Part shown: positions 21,313-32,733 of the stretch, in pieces
Numbering within the stretch: the first letter of the stretch is position 1
How the letters are laid out: every line of letters begins with the position of its first letter
Origin: Candidatus Thioglobus sp.
Lineage (GTDB): Bacteria > Pseudomonadota > Gammaproteobacteria > PS1 > Pseudothioglobaceae
Length of the DNA stretch: 37,292 nucleotides
Assembly: GCA_012964205.1 (NCBI GenBank)
Contig: DTUI01000044.1
Location: forward strand, 2,721 to 40,012
Direction: 5' to 3'
Translations under genes and position numbers: made by a program
Notes under the pieces: model-generated
The model's database searches: none
What the model was told of the DNA's origin: nothing
What the model saw: the letters and a program-made list of their open reading frames with translations, nothing else

Positions 21313-23535
21313 ATGAAGCGTATTTTATTGCCTTTATTTTTACTGTTATTTTCAACTTTTACCCAAGCAGAAGGCGAGCTTTTACCTGCTGACGAAGCTT
21401 TTGCCTTTAAAGCAAATGTTGTTAATGATGAAATAATCCTAACCTGGGATATTGCTGAGGGTTATTACCTTTATAAAGAAAAAATCAAAATTTCAAGTGA
21501 TTTTTCAACACACCTTGGTGTGGCAAAATTCCCCCCTGCTAAAATTAAAAATGATGAATTTTTTGGCAAAATTGGCGTTTATCGTCACAACGTAAAAGTA
21601 GCCATCCCCATACTGAAGGGCGAGGCAAAATCATTGTTATTAAATATTACGTTTCAAGGTTGCGCTGATTTAGGTGTTTGCTATCCACCAATTACCAAAA
21701 CTGTAGCGCTAGATATTAGCACCGTGCAGGCGCCCTCTATTGTCGACAATGCCCTTGAGTTTTTCTCACAAGCTAAAAAAAGCACTCAATCTGTCATTGA
21801 AAAAATAACGCCAATCTCTGATGAGCCCCTACCTGCAGATAAAGCATTTAAATTTTCAGTCGATATACTTGATGCAAAAACTTTATTAATTGCCTGGGAT
21901 ATACATCCTGAATATTACCTTTACCATGATAAATTCTTTATTGATGTCAAAGGTGCTGATATTGGCAACGTTAACTTCCCTAAAGGAAAAATTAAGGATG
22001 ACCCTTTGTTTGGCAAGGTGCAAATTCACAAAGGGAAATTATCTGTTGAAATACCTTTACTCAATATTAGCAGTCAAAATATTACCTTTACGACTAAATA
22101 CCAAGGTTGTTGGACAGGGGGCATTTGCTACCCACCACAAGAAAAAAATATAGATTTAGTGTTACCAGTACAAGGTGAAATTAGCATATCAACCATAACA
22201 CAAGATTCGCCAAAAATACCTGCCCAACCAAGTGTTGAGTTAAATGAAACAGATAAAATCGCCGCCTTACTTCAACAGGACAATCTGTTCTGGGTATTGG
22301 TTAGCTTCTTTGGCTTTGGCTTGTTGTTATCGCTAACGCCATGCGTGTTCCCAATGATTCCAATTTTGTCAGGTATTATCGTTGGCCAAAAAGGCGAGGT
22401 CACAACTCGTAAAGCGCTTATTATGTCGATTGTTTTCGTTTTGGCAATGAGTGTGACTTATTCAATTGCTGGTATTCTTGCTGGCTATTTTGGCGAAAAT
22501 CTGCAAGTTTTATTCCAAACCCCTTGGGTACTGGTGGTATTCAGTCTAATCTTTGTAGCCTTAGCCTTCTCTATGTTTGGCTATTACGACATTCAATTAC
22601 CGGCTAGCCTACAAAGCAAAATCGCCAATATAAGTCACAAACAAGAGGGTGGTCATTTAATCGGTGTTGCAATTATGGGCTTCTTATCTGCATTGATTGT
22701 AGGTCCGTGCGTTGCGCCACCACTGGCTGGCGCCTTAATCTATATCGGCCAAACTGGCGATGCACTACTTGGCGGTTTGTCACTATTTGTCATGAGCCTA
22801 GGAATGGGTGCACCGCTCATCCTAATTGGTGCTGGTGTATCTAAATTGCCACGTGCTGGCGGCTGGATGGACAACGTGAAATACGTCTTTGGTATTCTGA
22901 TGTTTGCAGTTGCAATTTGGCTACTTGATCGTATCATTTCTGAGATGGTGTCATTGATTCTATGGGCAGCATTATTTAGCATTGCTCCAATCGCTATGGG
23001 TGTTTTAAACAAGCTAGGTGATACGCCAAATGCTTGGTCAAGAATCTTTAAGGCCATTGGTTTATTGATTATGTTCTACGGTATTTTACTTTGGGGCTTA
23101 GTGGCTCGTGGTGGTGGTGACATGCTAGCACCATTATCAGGCTGGGGTGCATCCAATACTCAAGTACAGCAAGTTCACGTTCAATTTGATAAAATAAAAA
23201 GTATTGAAGATTTGGATAGGGTGTTAGCTCGCTCACAAAAAAACAATCAAATTGTAATGCTTGATTTTTATGCCGATTGGTGTATTTCTTGTAAAGAGCT
23301 TGAGCGCTTCGTGTTTTCTAATACTGTTGTTGTTGATGCCATGAGAAATGTCATTGCTTTGCAGGCTGATGTTACTGACAACGATGCGGTTGATAAAGCC
23401 TTGATGGCCAAGTTTAATATCATTGGTCCGCCGGGAATCTTGTTCTTTAAAGATGGCGTTGAGCATCGTGGCCAACGTATTGTTGGTGAAATCAACGCAC
23501 AAGGTTATCTTGAACACCTAAATAACGTCAAATAA
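21313..23535 (+). CDS. dsbD: Thiol:disulfide interchange protein DsbD with two N-terminal domains
   Basis: Signal peptide MKRILLPLFLLLFSTFTQA; two QGCxxxxxCYPP N-terminal domains; TM core LTPCVFPMIPILSGIIVG and VGPCVAPPLAGALIYIG; C-terminal thioredoxin DFYADWCISCKELE. Start moved from 21238 (inside the adk terminator) to 21313. Confidence 0.94.
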   Translation: MKRILLPLFLLLFSTFTQAEGELLPADEAFAFKANVVNDEIILTWDIAEGYYLYKEKIKISSDFSTHLGVAKFPPAKIKNDEFFGKIGVYRHNVKVAIPILKGEAKSLLLNITFQGCADLGVCYPPITKTVALDISTVQAPSIVDNALEFFSQAKKSTQSVIEKITPISDEPLPADKAFKFSVDILDAKTLLIAWDIHPEYYLYHDKFFIDVKGADIGNVNFPKGKIKDDPLFGKVQIHKGKLSVEIPLLNISSQNITFTTKYQGCWTGGICYPPQEKNIDLVLPVQGEISISTITQDSPKIPAQPSVELNETDKIAALLQQDNLFWVLVSFFGFGLLLSLTPCVFPMIPILSGIIVGQKGEVTTRKALIMSIVFVLAMSVTYSIAGILAGYFGENLQVLFQTPWVLVVFSLIFVALAFSMFGYYDIQLPASLQSKIANISHKQEGGHLIGVAIMGFLSALIVGPCVAPPLAGALIYIGQTGDALLGGLSLFVMSLGMGAPLILIGAGVSKLPRAGGWMDNVKYVFGILMFAVAIWLLDRIISEMVSLILWAALFSIAPIAMGVLNKLGDTPNAWSRIFKAIGLLIMFYGILLWGLVARGGGDMLAPLSGWGASNTQVQQVHVQFDKIKSIEDLDRVLARSQKNNQIVMLDFYADWCISCKELERFVFSNTVVVDAMRNVIALQADVTDNDAVDKALMAKFNIIGPPGILFFKDGVEHRGQRIVGEINAQGYLEHLNNVK

Positions 23536-23630
23536 ACGTAAAACTTAGTCGCTAAAAGTCTATCAAAAACGATTAAGATGCGTGATGTTGGTGGTAAAAT
23601 CAGATTTATTTGAAACTTGTTATTAGTGCT

Positions 23631-24074
23631 ATGGATATCTTATTACTCAATGGTCCAAATCTAAATATGCTCGGTACGCGTGAACCAGATCTTTATGGTG
23701 CGCAGACACTGGATGACATTGTTAATAATCTAACACAATTGGCCGCAGATGCTGGCCTCAACCTTGAGCATCATCAGGATAATGCCGAAGTTGGATTAAT
23801 TGAAAAAATCCATGCAGCGACTAACAACGCAACAAAATACATTATTATTAATCCGGCAGCCTTTACCCATACATCCGTTGCATTGCGTGATGCGTTATTG
23901 GCTGTTGGCATTGAATTTACAGAGGTGCATTTATCTAACGTTTACAAGCGTGAAGACTTTCGTAAAAAATCTTATTTTTCAGACATTGCACAAGGCGTTA
24001 TTTCTGGCTTTGGCGCTCAAGGCTACGAATTCGCACTAAGTGCTGCAATCAAATACATTAAATCAAAGGGGTAG
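23631..24074 (+). CDS. aroQ: 3-dehydroquinate dehydratase, type II
   Basis: [73 protein letters not shown] at 23631 preferred to the TTG at 23610. Confidence 0.97.
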   Translation: MDILLLNGPNLNMLGTREPDLYGAQTLDDIVNNLTQLAADAGLNLEHHQDNAEVGLIEKIHAATNNATKYIIINPAAFTHTSVALRDALLAVGIEFTEVHLSNVYKREDFRKKSYFSDIAQGVISGFGAQGYEFALSAAIKYIKSKG

Positions 24075-24079
24075 AAAAC

Positions 24080-24529
24080 ATGGACATTCGCAAAGTAAAA
24101 AAATTAATGGAATTGCTAGAGCAATCTGGCATGGCAGAAATCGAAATTTATGAAGGTGAAGAGTCGATTCGCATCTCGCGCTATGGTAACGCACCTATGG
24201 CTGTACCTATGGCTGCACCTGTTGCAGCAGCGCCTATTGCAGCACCCGTAGCAGCTATTGATTCCGCAGTTACTGATGCACCAGCAACTATTGACGGCCA
24301 CCCAATCAGCTCTCCAATGGTAGGAACTTTCTACGGCTCAGCATCACCAACAACTGATGCGTTTGTTTCAATTGGTCAGCATGTTAATCAAGGTGATACA
24401 ATCTGTATCGTTGAAGCAATGAAGATCATGAATCAAATTGAAGCAGATCAATCAGGCACTGTAACTGAAATCCTATGTAAAGATGGTGATGCTATTGAAT
24501 TTGGTCAAACGCTTGTTGTTATTCAATGA
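24080..24529 (+). CDS. accB: Acetyl-CoA carboxylase biotin carboxyl carrier protein
   Basis: 149 aa; Ala/Pro linker and biotin site EAMKIMNQI. Confidence 0.97.
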   Translation: MDIRKVKKLMELLEQSGMAEIEIYEGEESIRISRYGNAPMAVPMAAPVAAAPIAAPVAAIDSAVTDAPATIDGHPISSPMVGTFYGSASPTTDAFVSIGQHVNQGDTICIVEAMKIMNQIEADQSGTVTEILCKDGDAIEFGQTLVVIQ

Positions 24530-25887
24530 TTACCTTAAATAAAATTCAAAAAGTTCTAATTGCCAATCGCGGTGAAATTGCTCTTAGAATTTTAAGAGCA
24601 TGTAGAGAGCTTGGTATTAAAACCGTTGCTGTCTATTCAACGGCAGATAAAGATCTTAAACATGTACGACTAGCTGATGAAGCTGTTTGCATCGGCCCAC
24701 CCTCTTCGGTTGACAGCTATTTAAATATTCCTGCACTGATTGCAGCGGCGGAAGTCACTCATGCAGATGCTATTCACCCCGGCTATGGATTTTTATCAGA
24801 AAGCGCTGACTTTGCACAACGTGTTGAAGAAAGTGGCTTTATTTTTATTGGGCCACATGCGCAGAACATTCGCGTCATGGGTGATAAAGTAGCTGCTATT
24901 GAAGCCATGCAAAAATCTGGCGTACCTTGTGTTCCGGGCTCAGATGGCGCTCTAGACGAAAATCCAATTAAAAATATGGAGATTGCTCGAAATATTGGCT
25001 TGCCAATTATTATCAAGGCATCTGGTGGTGGTGGTGGTCGTGGCATGCAAGTGGTAGAAAACGAATCTGATTTGATTGCTGCTATTGAACTTGCCAAAAG
25101 TGAAGGACTGAGCTTTTTCGGCAATGCAGAAGTTTACATGGAGAAGTTTTTAACCACGCCACGTCATGTTGAAATTCAAATTTTGGCCGACGAGCACGGC
25201 AATGCAGTGCACCTTGGTGAGCGTGATTGCTCTATGCAACGTCGCCATCAAAAAGTAGTGGAAGAGGCGCCTGCTCCAGGTATCACACCAGAATTACGCA
25301 ATAAAATTGGTAAAGTATGTGCTGATGCTTGTAAAGCAATTAACTATCGTGGCGCAGGTACGTTTGAATTCTTGTTTGAAAATAATGAATTTTATTTCAT
25401 TGAAATGAATACCCGTGTACAAGTTGAGCATCCAGTTACTGAGATGATTACTGGAATCGATATTGTACGTGAGCAAATTTTAATTGCTGATGGGCAAGAA
25501 TTATCCTTTACTCAAGATGATGTGGTGATTAAAGGCCATGCAGTTGAGTGTCGTATCAATGCTGAAGATCCCAACAACTTTATGCCATCTCCAGGCAAGA
25601 TTACCCAATATCATGTGGCTGGTGGATTGGGCGTTCGCGTTGATTCACATGTTTACAATGGCTACACGGTGCCACCGCATTACGACTCAATGATTGGTAA
25701 ATTAATCACTTATTCAGATACGCGCCTTGGAGCGATTATCAAGATGCAAAATGCATTAAGCGAAATGGTCATTGACGGCATCAAAACCAATATCCCTTTA
25801 CAGGCACGCATCATGGAAGATGAAGTGTTTCAAAAAGGCGGCATGAATATTCATTATCTTGAAAAGATGCTTGGCGACTCACACTAA
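24526..25887 (+). CDS. accC: Acetyl-CoA carboxylase biotin carboxylase subunit
   Basis: 453 aa; [68 protein letters not shown] overlap with accB. Confidence 0.99.
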   Translation: MITLNKIQKVLIANRGEIALRILRACRELGIKTVAVYSTADKDLKHVRLADEAVCIGPPSSVDSYLNIPALIAAAEVTHADAIHPGYGFLSESADFAQRVEESGFIFIGPHAQNIRVMGDKVAAIEAMQKSGVPCVPGSDGALDENPIKNMEIARNIGLPIIIKASGGGGGRGMQVVENESDLIAAIELAKSEGLSFFGNAEVYMEKFLTTPRHVEIQILADEHGNAVHLGERDCSMQRRHQKVVEEAPAPGITPELRNKIGKVCADACKAINYRGAGTFEFLFENNEFYFIEMNTRVQVEHPVTEMITGIDIVREQILIADGQELSFTQDDVVIKGHAVECRINAEDPNNFMPSPGKITQYHVAGGLGVRVDSHVYNGYTVPPHYDSMIGKLITYSDTRLGAIIKMQNALSEMVIDGIKTNIPLQARIMEDEVFQKGGMNIHYLEKMLGDSH

Positions 25888-25900
25888 CCTTTAAAAAAAT

Positions 25901-26935
25901 ATGACGATTAAAGCAGGCATTATTGGCGGCACCGGCTATACTGGAATCGAGCTACTAAGATTACTTCATAACCATGAAGGTGTGGAAGTAATCGCTATCA
26001 GCTCTCGCTCGGAAGCAGGTCAATCAATTGGTGAATTCTTTCCATCATTAGCAGGCCAAACGCAGTTAACATTCACCACACCTGATGACAAAATTCTAGA
26101 TGAATGTGATGTGATTTTCTTTGCAACGCCACATGGTGTTGCAATGAAAACGGCTGGTGATTTTATCAAAAAAGGCATCAAAGTAATTGATTTGGGCCCA
26201 GACTTTCGTCTGCGCGATAAAGACGAATACGCACAATGGTATGGTTTGGATAATTTCCAAGACAAATTACTAGCCTCATCAGTATATGGTCTTTCTGAAA
26301 TTAACCGTGCGCAAATTAAAGATGCTCAGTTAATTGGAAACCCTGGTTGCTTTCCAACGACGGTTTTGTTAGCGCTTAAACCTTTGATTGAAAATAAATT
26401 GATCGACTTATCATCTATTATTGTTGATTCTAAAACTGGTGTTAGCGGTGCAGGGCGTGGCGCAAACCAAGCGATGCTATTATGTGAAACTAGTGAATCT
26501 GTTAAGGCCTATGGCGTAAGTGGCCATCGTCACTATCCAGAAATTAAACAAGAGTTAAGCTTACTGGCAGGCGGTGAACCCATTGGACTAACTTTCATTC
26601 CACATCTGGTGCCAATGATTCGTGGCATGGAATCCACAATTTATGTGGACTTATTAGATACCGATGCTGATGTACAATCAATTCTTGAAAATGCCTATAA
26701 AGATGAGCACTTTGTCACCGTTCTTGGTGCGGGTGTTATTCCTGCAACACGAAACGTTAAATCGAGCAATTTCTGTCAAATTGCTGCACAAAAAACAGTT
26801 GGTGGAAAACTAGTCGTAACATCCGTCATTGATAATTTGGTCAAAGGAGCTTCTGGCCAGGCAATTCAAAATATGAATATTATGTTTGGCCTAGATGAAA
26901 AATCTGGCCTATCATCCATTGGCTTACTGCCTTAA
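25901..26935 (+). CDS. argC: N-acetyl-gamma-glutamyl-phosphate reductase
   Basis: 344 aa; GIIGGTGYTGIELLRLLHNH, GNPGCFPTTVLLAL, SGHRHYPEI. Confidence 0.97.
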   Translation: MTIKAGIIGGTGYTGIELLRLLHNHEGVEVIAISSRSEAGQSIGEFFPSLAGQTQLTFTTPDDKILDECDVIFFATPHGVAMKTAGDFIKKGIKVIDLGPDFRLRDKDEYAQWYGLDNFQDKLLASSVYGLSEINRAQIKDAQLIGNPGCFPTTVLLALKPLIENKLIDLSSIIVDSKTGVSGAGRGANQAMLLCETSESVKAYGVSGHRHYPEIKQELSLLAGGEPIGLTFIPHLVPMIRGMESTIYVDLLDTDADVQSILENAYKDEHFVTVLGAGVIPATRNVKSSNFCQIAAQKTVGGKLVVTSVIDNLVKGASGQAIQNMNIMFGLDEKSGLSSIGLLP

Positions 26936-26950
26936 ATATTAGGAGATATT

Positions 26951-27298
26951 ATGTCGGAAGTATTAGAACAAGCAGATATTATTTTTAGCGATAGCGCTGC
27001 AAAAAAAGTTTCAACATTGATCGAAGAAGAAAAAAACAACAATTTACGTCTACGTGTTTATATTACCGGTGGCGGTTGCTCTGGATTCTCTTATGGCTTT
27101 ACCTTTGATGAAGAGCATAAAGAAGGTGACTCTGGCGTTGAAAACAACGGTGTACAGTTAGTTGTAGATCCAATGAGTTATCAGTATTTAATAGGTGCAA
27201 CCGTTGACTACCTTGAAGATTTACAAGGTGCTCGTTTTATTATTCACAATCCAAACGCCAAAACCACGTGTGGTTGTGGCTCATCTTTCTCAGTATAA
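26951..27298 (+). CDS. erpA: A-type iron-sulfur insertion protein ErpA
   Basis: 115 aa; [20 protein letters not shown] and [11 protein letters not shown] cysteines. Confidence 0.93.
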   Translation: MSEVLEQADIIFSDSAAKKVSTLIEEEKNNNLRLRVYITGGGCSGFSYGFTFDEEHKEGDSGVENNGVQLVVDPMSYQYLIGATVDYLEDLQGARFIIHNPNAKTTCGCGSSFSV

Positions 27299-27313
27299 GC
27301 GCCCGCTCACATT

Positions 27314-28450
27314 ATGATTGAATACATACCAGGCTTAGCAGGCGTACCGGCTACCGAATCATCCATTTCATCAATTGATGGGAAAAATGGAATCTTAGCC
27401 TATCGCGGATATTCTATTGAAGACTTGGCAAAAAATTCGTCATTTGAAGAGGTTGCCATGCTACTTAGAGATGGCGAACTTCCTAGTGAAACTGATTTAG
27501 AAATCTTTCAATGTGTACTGCATAAACGCTATGAAGTAAAACGTAACATTAGAGAAATGATGTGGACACTGCCAGCAAATGGCCATCCGATGGATGTACT
27601 ACAAACTGCAATTGCTGCCATGGCTACCTTTTATCCAGGTGCTGGCGCCAAAGATCCTGACTCTGCCTTTACCCAAAGTGCACTGACTAAAATTATTGCT
27701 AATATGAGTACGTTGGTTGCCATGTGGGCAAGAATCAGCGCGGGTTATGATCCGATTCCACCTAGCAAAAACATGTCTTATGCGAAAAATTTCTTATACA
27801 TGTCCTTTGGTGAAGAGCCAGATGAGGACATTGTCCAATTATTTGATGCGTGTTTAATTTTGCATGCTGAACATACAATTAATGCCAGTACTTTTTCAGC
27901 CATGGTCACTGCCTCTACCCTAGCAAACCCTTTTGCCTCAATCTCGGCAGCAGTTGGTACACTAGCAGGATCACTGCACGGTGGCGCTAACGAAGACGTA
28001 CTTAAAATGTTAGATGAAATTGGCAACAAAAAAAATGCCCGTAGCTACATTGAAAATCGCCTAAAAAATAAGCAAGTTATTTGGGGTATGGGTCATCGTG
28101 AATACAGCGTTAAAGATCCACGTGCAAAAATTTTACAAGGGATGATTGAAGCGTATATTAAAAAGTCAAAAATCACTTTATCTGAGCGCTTTGAAACGGC
28201 GCTAGAGGTTGAGCGTGTTTGTGAAGAGCTGCTTTCTTCTAAAGGTGTATTTCCAAATGTAGACTTCTATTCTGGCATTCTTTACTCTGAAATTTTCAAA
28301 ATTCCAAAAGAACACTTTACCCCAATCTTTGCTATGGCAAGATCTGCAGGTTGGGCGGCACATTGGCATGAGCAAGTGGCGCATAATCGAATTTTTAGAC
28401 CCACTCAAATTTACACAGGTAGCGACTTTAGAGCCTACCCAACAAAATAA
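27314..28450 (+). CDS. Citrate synthase (short form)
   Basis: 378 aa; [61 protein letters not shown]. Confidence 0.93.
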   Translation: MIEYIPGLAGVPATESSISSIDGKNGILAYRGYSIEDLAKNSSFEEVAMLLRDGELPSETDLEIFQCVLHKRYEVKRNIREMMWTLPANGHPMDVLQTAIAAMATFYPGAGAKDPDSAFTQSALTKIIANMSTLVAMWARISAGYDPIPPSKNMSYAKNFLYMSFGEEPDEDIVQLFDACLILHAEHTINASTFSAMVTASTLANPFASISAAVGTLAGSLHGGANEDVLKMLDEIGNKKNARSYIENRLKNKQVIWGMGHREYSVKDPRAKILQGMIEAYIKKSKITLSERFETALEVERVCEELLSSKGVFPNVDFYSGILYSEIFKIPKEHFTPIFAMARSAGWAAHWHEQVAHNRIFRPTQIYTGSDFRAYPTK

Positions 28451-28455
28451 AACTA

Positions 28456-29196
28456 ATGGACAATACCACGCATTTTGGCTTTAAAGACGTTGCCACTGAA
28501 GATAAACAAAATTTAGTTAAAGGTGTTTTTGACTCAGTTGCTAGTAAGTACGATCTAATGAACGATGTCTTGTCATTTGGCGCACACCGATTGTGGAAGC
28601 GCTATACCATTGCATCTTCAAATGTTAAAACAGGTGACAAAGTGCTAGATATTGCTGGCGGAACGGGCGACCTGGCAATTGCATTTCGTAAAAAAGTTGG
28701 TGAATCTGGCCATGTTATCTTATCGGATATCAACGCTGCAATGCTTGGAGAAGGTCGAAAAAACTTGATCAATAAGGGTGTGTTTGGCGTGGATTTCGTC
28801 CAGCTTAATGCGCAATACTTGCCTTTTGCCGACAACAGCTTTGATTGTGTTTCTATCGCTTTTGGCCTTAGAAATGTAACTGATAAAGATCAAGCATTAA
28901 GCGAAATGCACCGAATACTTAAACCGGGCGGTTGCTTATTAATTTTAGAATTTTCGAAAACAGACTCTGAATTTCTTAAAAAATTCTATGATTTTTACTC
29001 CTTCAATGTCATGCCAACACTCGGCGAGATTATTGCAGATGACAAAGAATCTTACCAATACTTAGCCGAATCCATCCGCAAACACCCTGATCAAGAAACT
29101 TTAAAAGACATGGTACTAGACGCAGGCTTTGGCTTTTGTGAATATCATAATCTGTCAGGTGGTATTGTTGCCTTACACAAAGGCATTAAAGTTTAG
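28456..29196 (+). CDS. ubiE: Ubiquinone/menaquinone biosynthesis methyltransferase
   Basis: 246 aa; [53 protein letters not shown]. Confidence 0.97.
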   Translation: MDNTTHFGFKDVATEDKQNLVKGVFDSVASKYDLMNDVLSFGAHRLWKRYTIASSNVKTGDKVLDIAGGTGDLAIAFRKKVGESGHVILSDINAAMLGEGRKNLINKGVFGVDFVQLNAQYLPFADNSFDCVSIAFGLRNVTDKDQALSEMHRILKPGGCLLILEFSKTDSEFLKKFYDFYSFNVMPTLGEIIADDKESYQYLAESIRKHPDQETLKDMVLDAGFGFCEYHNLSGGIVALHKGIKV

Positions 29197-29205
29197 CCTC
29201 GCCTT

Positions 29206-29718
29206 ATGCAACATTTTGCTCTTGAGCAGGCGCTCAATTACTTAATTCAAACTGGTGAAATTGATCTTAAACCTCTAGACAATAAAACCATCCGATTTTC
29301 ATTACAAGACTTACCCCTTGATGTAAATTTTGTTTGCACCAATGATCGAATTTTTGTGATTAGCGATACGAGTCGTAATAGTGATGTTGATATCAGTCTG
29401 GGGGCTGGTGTGTTTTTTGCCTTGTTCAAAGGTGATGATTTAACCGAGCTCCTCAGACAAGACAAAATTGTTATTCATGGTGATGTTAAAACCGCGCAAC
29501 TCTTAGTTGACTTGCTTCAGTCTGTAGATATCGATCTAGAAGAGGCTCTGTCTCAATATACAGGTGACATAGTGGCACATAAGGCAGGAAAAATAGCCAA
29601 AAATTTTAAGAAAATTGCACAAAATTCAAGTAACCCGCTCGATGCCATTAAAGACAGTCTTAGTGCATTACTAATTACCCCAACTGTGTCAAAGTTATAC
29701 AAAAACGACCACCATTAA
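29206..29718 (+). CDS. ubiJ: Ubiquinone biosynthesis accessory factor UbiJ (SCP2 domain)
   Basis: 170 aa between ubiE and ubiB; ALEQALNYLI... SCP2-like sequence. Confidence 0.85.
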   Translation: MQHFALEQALNYLIQTGEIDLKPLDNKTIRFSLQDLPLDVNFVCTNDRIFVISDTSRNSDVDISLGAGVFFALFKGDDLTELLRQDKIVIHGDVKTAQLLVDLLQSVDIDLEEALSQYTGDIVAHKAGKIAKNFKKIAQNSSNPLDAIKDSLSALLITPTVSKLYKNDHH

Positions 29719-29720
29719 CC

Positions 29721-31325
29721 GTGCAAAGTTTATTTAGATTCTTTAAAATTTCGCGAGTATTGATGCGTTATCGTCTCGACTCACTCGTACTATCGACACC
29801 TTTATTAAAAAGCTTCAAACCCCTACTGTACTTAATTCCTTGGCATTATTTTCCAGTCAAAAAATACTCTCGAGGTGAAAGAATTCGCCTGGCACTTGAA
29901 GAGCTTGGACCTATCTATATTAAATTTGGCCAAACGCTATCAACTAGACCGGATTTGTTGCCTGCTGACATTAGTCTTGAATTAAAAAAATTACAGGACA
30001 GTTGTCCGGCATTTGACACCCAATCTGCGAGAACTATTATTGAGCAAGAGCTTGGTGCAAATATTGATCAGCTGTTTAAAACATTTGATGACGCACCTTT
30101 GGCCAGTGCGTCTATTGCACAAGTTCATACAGCAACTACACTAGAAGGTAATGAAGTAGTTGTTAAGGTGGTGCGCCCAGATATTGATGCATTAATTGCT
30201 GGTGATATCAAGCTAATGTACGGTCTGGCCAAGCTGATTAACAACCATCCAATGGCTAAAAAAATTCGCCCAATTGAAATTGTTGAGGAGTTTGAGTCTA
30301 TCATTAACGATGAGCTTGATATGCGTATTGAGGCAGGGCATTGCGACAAGCTTAGAGAAAATTTTAAAGAGTCTGATCTTTTATACGTACCCAAAGTTTT
30401 TCATCAATTAAGTGGCATTAGAGTCCTGACCACTGAGCGAATTTATGGCACGCCAATTGGTGAAATTGAAACCCTTAAAGCTAAAAATATTGACATGAAG
30501 CGCCTCGCTGAAGAAGGTGTAATTATCTTTTTTACTCAAGTCTTTAAGCATAATTTTTTCCATGCTGACATGCACCCAGGCAATATTTTTGTCTCCGATG
30601 AAGGTCGATATATCGGTGTAGATTTTGGCATCATGGGCACGCTTAGCGATGAGGATAAAGATTTTTTAGCAGATATTTTTCTAGCATTTTTTAATCAAGA
30701 TTATCAAAAAGTAGCGCGAGTCTATATCGACTCTGGATGGGTTGGTGCAAATACAGATGAAAAGGCATTTGAGGCTGCAGTTAAAAAAATATGTGATCCA
30801 ATGTTTGACAGACCACTAGGAGAGATCTCTTTTGGCCAAGTGCTATTAGACTTAATACAAGAGGCAAAAAATTTCGATATAACTGTTCAGCCACAACTGT
30901 TATTATTGGACAAAACCTTATTAAATATAGAGGGCTTGGGCAGACAGCTCTACCCTCAATTAGACCTATGGTCTACCGCAAAACCCTTTTTAGAAGACTT
31001 AATGAAAGAGAGATACAGCATGAAAAACACCTTTGAAAAACTAAAAAAAGAGGCGCCTGAATTATTAAAAGAAATTCCTGAACTGCCTTCTCTGTTCATC
31101 AATGCACTTAAACAGCTTGGCAAAATGAAAGACATCAACAAGCTTTACGCACAACAAACCAATCAAATTGTTGACCAGCTCAAAGATAATGCCAATAAGC
31201 AAACTTCTGCCATTTTTGCCGGTTCATTACTTATCTTAAGTGGTGTTTTTGCTGTCAATAACTCATGGATTGCAGGCACGATTAGCGCCACTGTTGCATT
31301 AATCTTTTGGGTGAAATCTAGATAA
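29721..31325 (+). CDS. ubiB: Ubiquinone biosynthesis protein UbiB (ABC1/ADCK family)
   Basis: 534 aa, GTG start; GPIYIKFGQTLSTRPDLLP, NFFHADMHPGNIFVSDEGRYIGVDFGIMG, C-terminal TM segment. Confidence 0.97.
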   Translation: MQSLFRFFKISRVLMRYRLDSLVLSTPLLKSFKPLLYLIPWHYFPVKKYSRGERIRLALEELGPIYIKFGQTLSTRPDLLPADISLELKKLQDSCPAFDTQSARTIIEQELGANIDQLFKTFDDAPLASASIAQVHTATTLEGNEVVVKVVRPDIDALIAGDIKLMYGLAKLINNHPMAKKIRPIEIVEEFESIINDELDMRIEAGHCDKLRENFKESDLLYVPKVFHQLSGIRVLTTERIYGTPIGEIETLKAKNIDMKRLAEEGVIIFFTQVFKHNFFHADMHPGNIFVSDEGRYIGVDFGIMGTLSDEDKDFLADIFLAFFNQDYQKVARVYIDSGWVGANTDEKAFEAAVKKICDPMFDRPLGEISFGQVLLDLIQEAKNFDITVQPQLLLLDKTLLNIEGLGRQLYPQLDLWSTAKPFLEDLMKERYSMKNTFEKLKKEAPELLKEIPELPSLFINALKQLGKMKDINKLYAQQTNQIVDQLKDNANKQTSAIFAGSLLILSGVFAVNNSWIAGTISATVALIFWVKSR

Positions 31326-31364
31326 CACACCAAACAGCCACATTTAAGGTAAAATCAACCCTTT

Positions 31365-31389
31365 GATATATTTGGTCGCAAAATATATC
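31365..31389. repeat. 9-bp perfect inverted repeat upstream of rplY
   Basis: GATATATTT-ggtcgca-AAATATATC. Confidence 0.8.
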
Positions 31390-31398
31390 GTTTTAGTC

Positions 31399-31424
31399 AA
31401 CACCTTAATTATGGTGTTTTTTTT
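31399..31424 (+). terminator. Terminator-like hairpin before rplY
   Basis: AACACC-ttaattat-GGTGTT followed by T8. Confidence 0.7.
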
Positions 31425-31442
31425 ATTTTACGGAGTACAAAC

Positions 31443-32102
31443 ATGAGTTTAACTATCAATGCAACAGTGCGTGAAGATCAAGGTAAAGGTGCGAGCCGCC
31501 GCCTACGTCACGCTGAAAAAATCCCTGCAATTATTTATGGCGCTGGAAAAGCACCAAGCAACATCACTTTAAGCGTTCATGAAATGACGCATTTATTAGA
31601 AGATGAAGCGTCTTTCACGTCAGTTTTAGACTTAATGGTTGGCAAGAAAAAAGAAGCTGTAATTATTAAAGACTTACAGCGTCACCCTGCAAAAAGCATT
31701 GTTACTCATGTTGACTTCTTAAGAGTTGACTTAAACAAGGCGCTAGTAACAAACATTCCATTACACTTTATTGGTGCTGATGAGAATGAAACTATCCGTC
31801 TAGGCGCTATCCTTAATCAATTCGTTAATTCGGTTGAAGTATCATGTTTACCAGCAGATTTACCTACATCAATTGATGTAGATATTACGAATCTTGCATT
31901 AGGTGATCATATTAGCTTGACTGGTCTAGATATGCCTAAAGGCGTTACTTTGACAGCATTAACTCATGGTGATATTGAATCGCACGATCAAAGTGTTGTT
32001 GCAGTTCAAGAAGCTAAGATTATGGCTGAAGTTGAAGACGATGCACCAGTTGCACCTGAAACTGAAGTTGCTGGCGATGAAGAAGATAAAGGCGACGAGT
32101 AA
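31443..32102 (+). CDS. rplY: 50S ribosomal protein L25 (long Ctc-type, acidic tail)
   Basis: 219 aa MSLTINATVREDQGKGASRRLRHAEKIPAIIYGAGKAP..., C-terminal TL5-like domain and acidic tail. Confidence 0.96.
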   Translation: MSLTINATVREDQGKGASRRLRHAEKIPAIIYGAGKAPSNITLSVHEMTHLLEDEASFTSVLDLMVGKKKEAVIIKDLQRHPAKSIVTHVDFLRVDLNKALVTNIPLHFIGADENETIRLGAILNQFVNSVEVSCLPADLPTSIDVDITNLALGDHISLTGLDMPKGVTLTALTHGDIESHDQSVVAVQEAKIMAEVEDDAPVAPETEVAGDEEDKGDE

Positions 32103-32121
32103 TATCATTAAGTAGGACATT

Positions 32122-32697
32122 ATGGCGATTAAACTGATTGTTGGCCTGGGTAACCCAGGCAAAGATTATCAGTCACATCGGCATAATGTTGGTTTTTGGT
32201 TTTGTGATACGCTGGCCAATTTATATTCGGCCACCTTTAAAAAAGAAACTAAGTTTTTTGGCGATGTGACGCAAGTCACCATTGCTGGATTAACCGTTCG
32301 CCTATTAAAACCAAAAACCTTTATGAATCGCTCTGGGCAATCTATTCAGGCATTGGCAAAGTTTTATCAACTCGACTCTTCAGAAATACTCGTTGTACAT
32401 GATGAGCTTGATCTTGACTCGGGCATAGCAAAACTCAAAGCTGAAGGTGGTCACGGCGGTCATAATGGTTTGCGTGATACAATCAAGGCGCTTAGCACAA
32501 AGTCCTTCTTTCGATTGCGTCTTGGTATTGGTCATCCTGGTGATAGATCTCAGGTGTCCGATTATGTCTTGCATGCGCCTAATAAAAGCGAATTAACACA
32601 AATTCAAAATGCCATGGTTGATGCCTTACAGGTGATCGAAGATATCGTTAAAGGTGATATTGACAAGGCTATGAAAAACTTACACACAAAAGATTAA
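32122..32697 (+). CDS. pth: Peptidyl-tRNA hydrolase
   Basis: 191 aa; LIVGLGNPGKDYQSHRHNVGFW, LKPKTFMNRSGQSI, HDELDLDSGIAKLKAEGGHGGHNGLRD. Confidence 0.98.
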   Translation: MAIKLIVGLGNPGKDYQSHRHNVGFWFCDTLANLYSATFKKETKFFGDVTQVTIAGLTVRLLKPKTFMNRSGQSIQALAKFYQLDSSEILVVHDELDLDSGIAKLKAEGGHGGHNGLRDTIKALSTKSFFRLRLGIGHPGDRSQVSDYVLHAPNKSELTQIQNAMVDALQVIEDIVKGDIDKAMKNLHTKD

Positions 32698-32733
32698 GCA
32701 TTAATACGTTAGCGCTAATCATAAGGAGAAAAT

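Noticed and set aside
22740-23517. Minus-strand ORFs 22740..23057, 23233..23517, 23268..23495
   Set aside because: Antisense to the dsbD membrane and thioredoxin domains, no family features.
24116-24301. Cys-rich minus-strand ORF ([27 protein letters not shown]...)
   Set aside because: Looks metallothionein-like, but it is the complement of the GCA/GCT/CCT Ala-Pro linker of accB; an artefact of codon composition.
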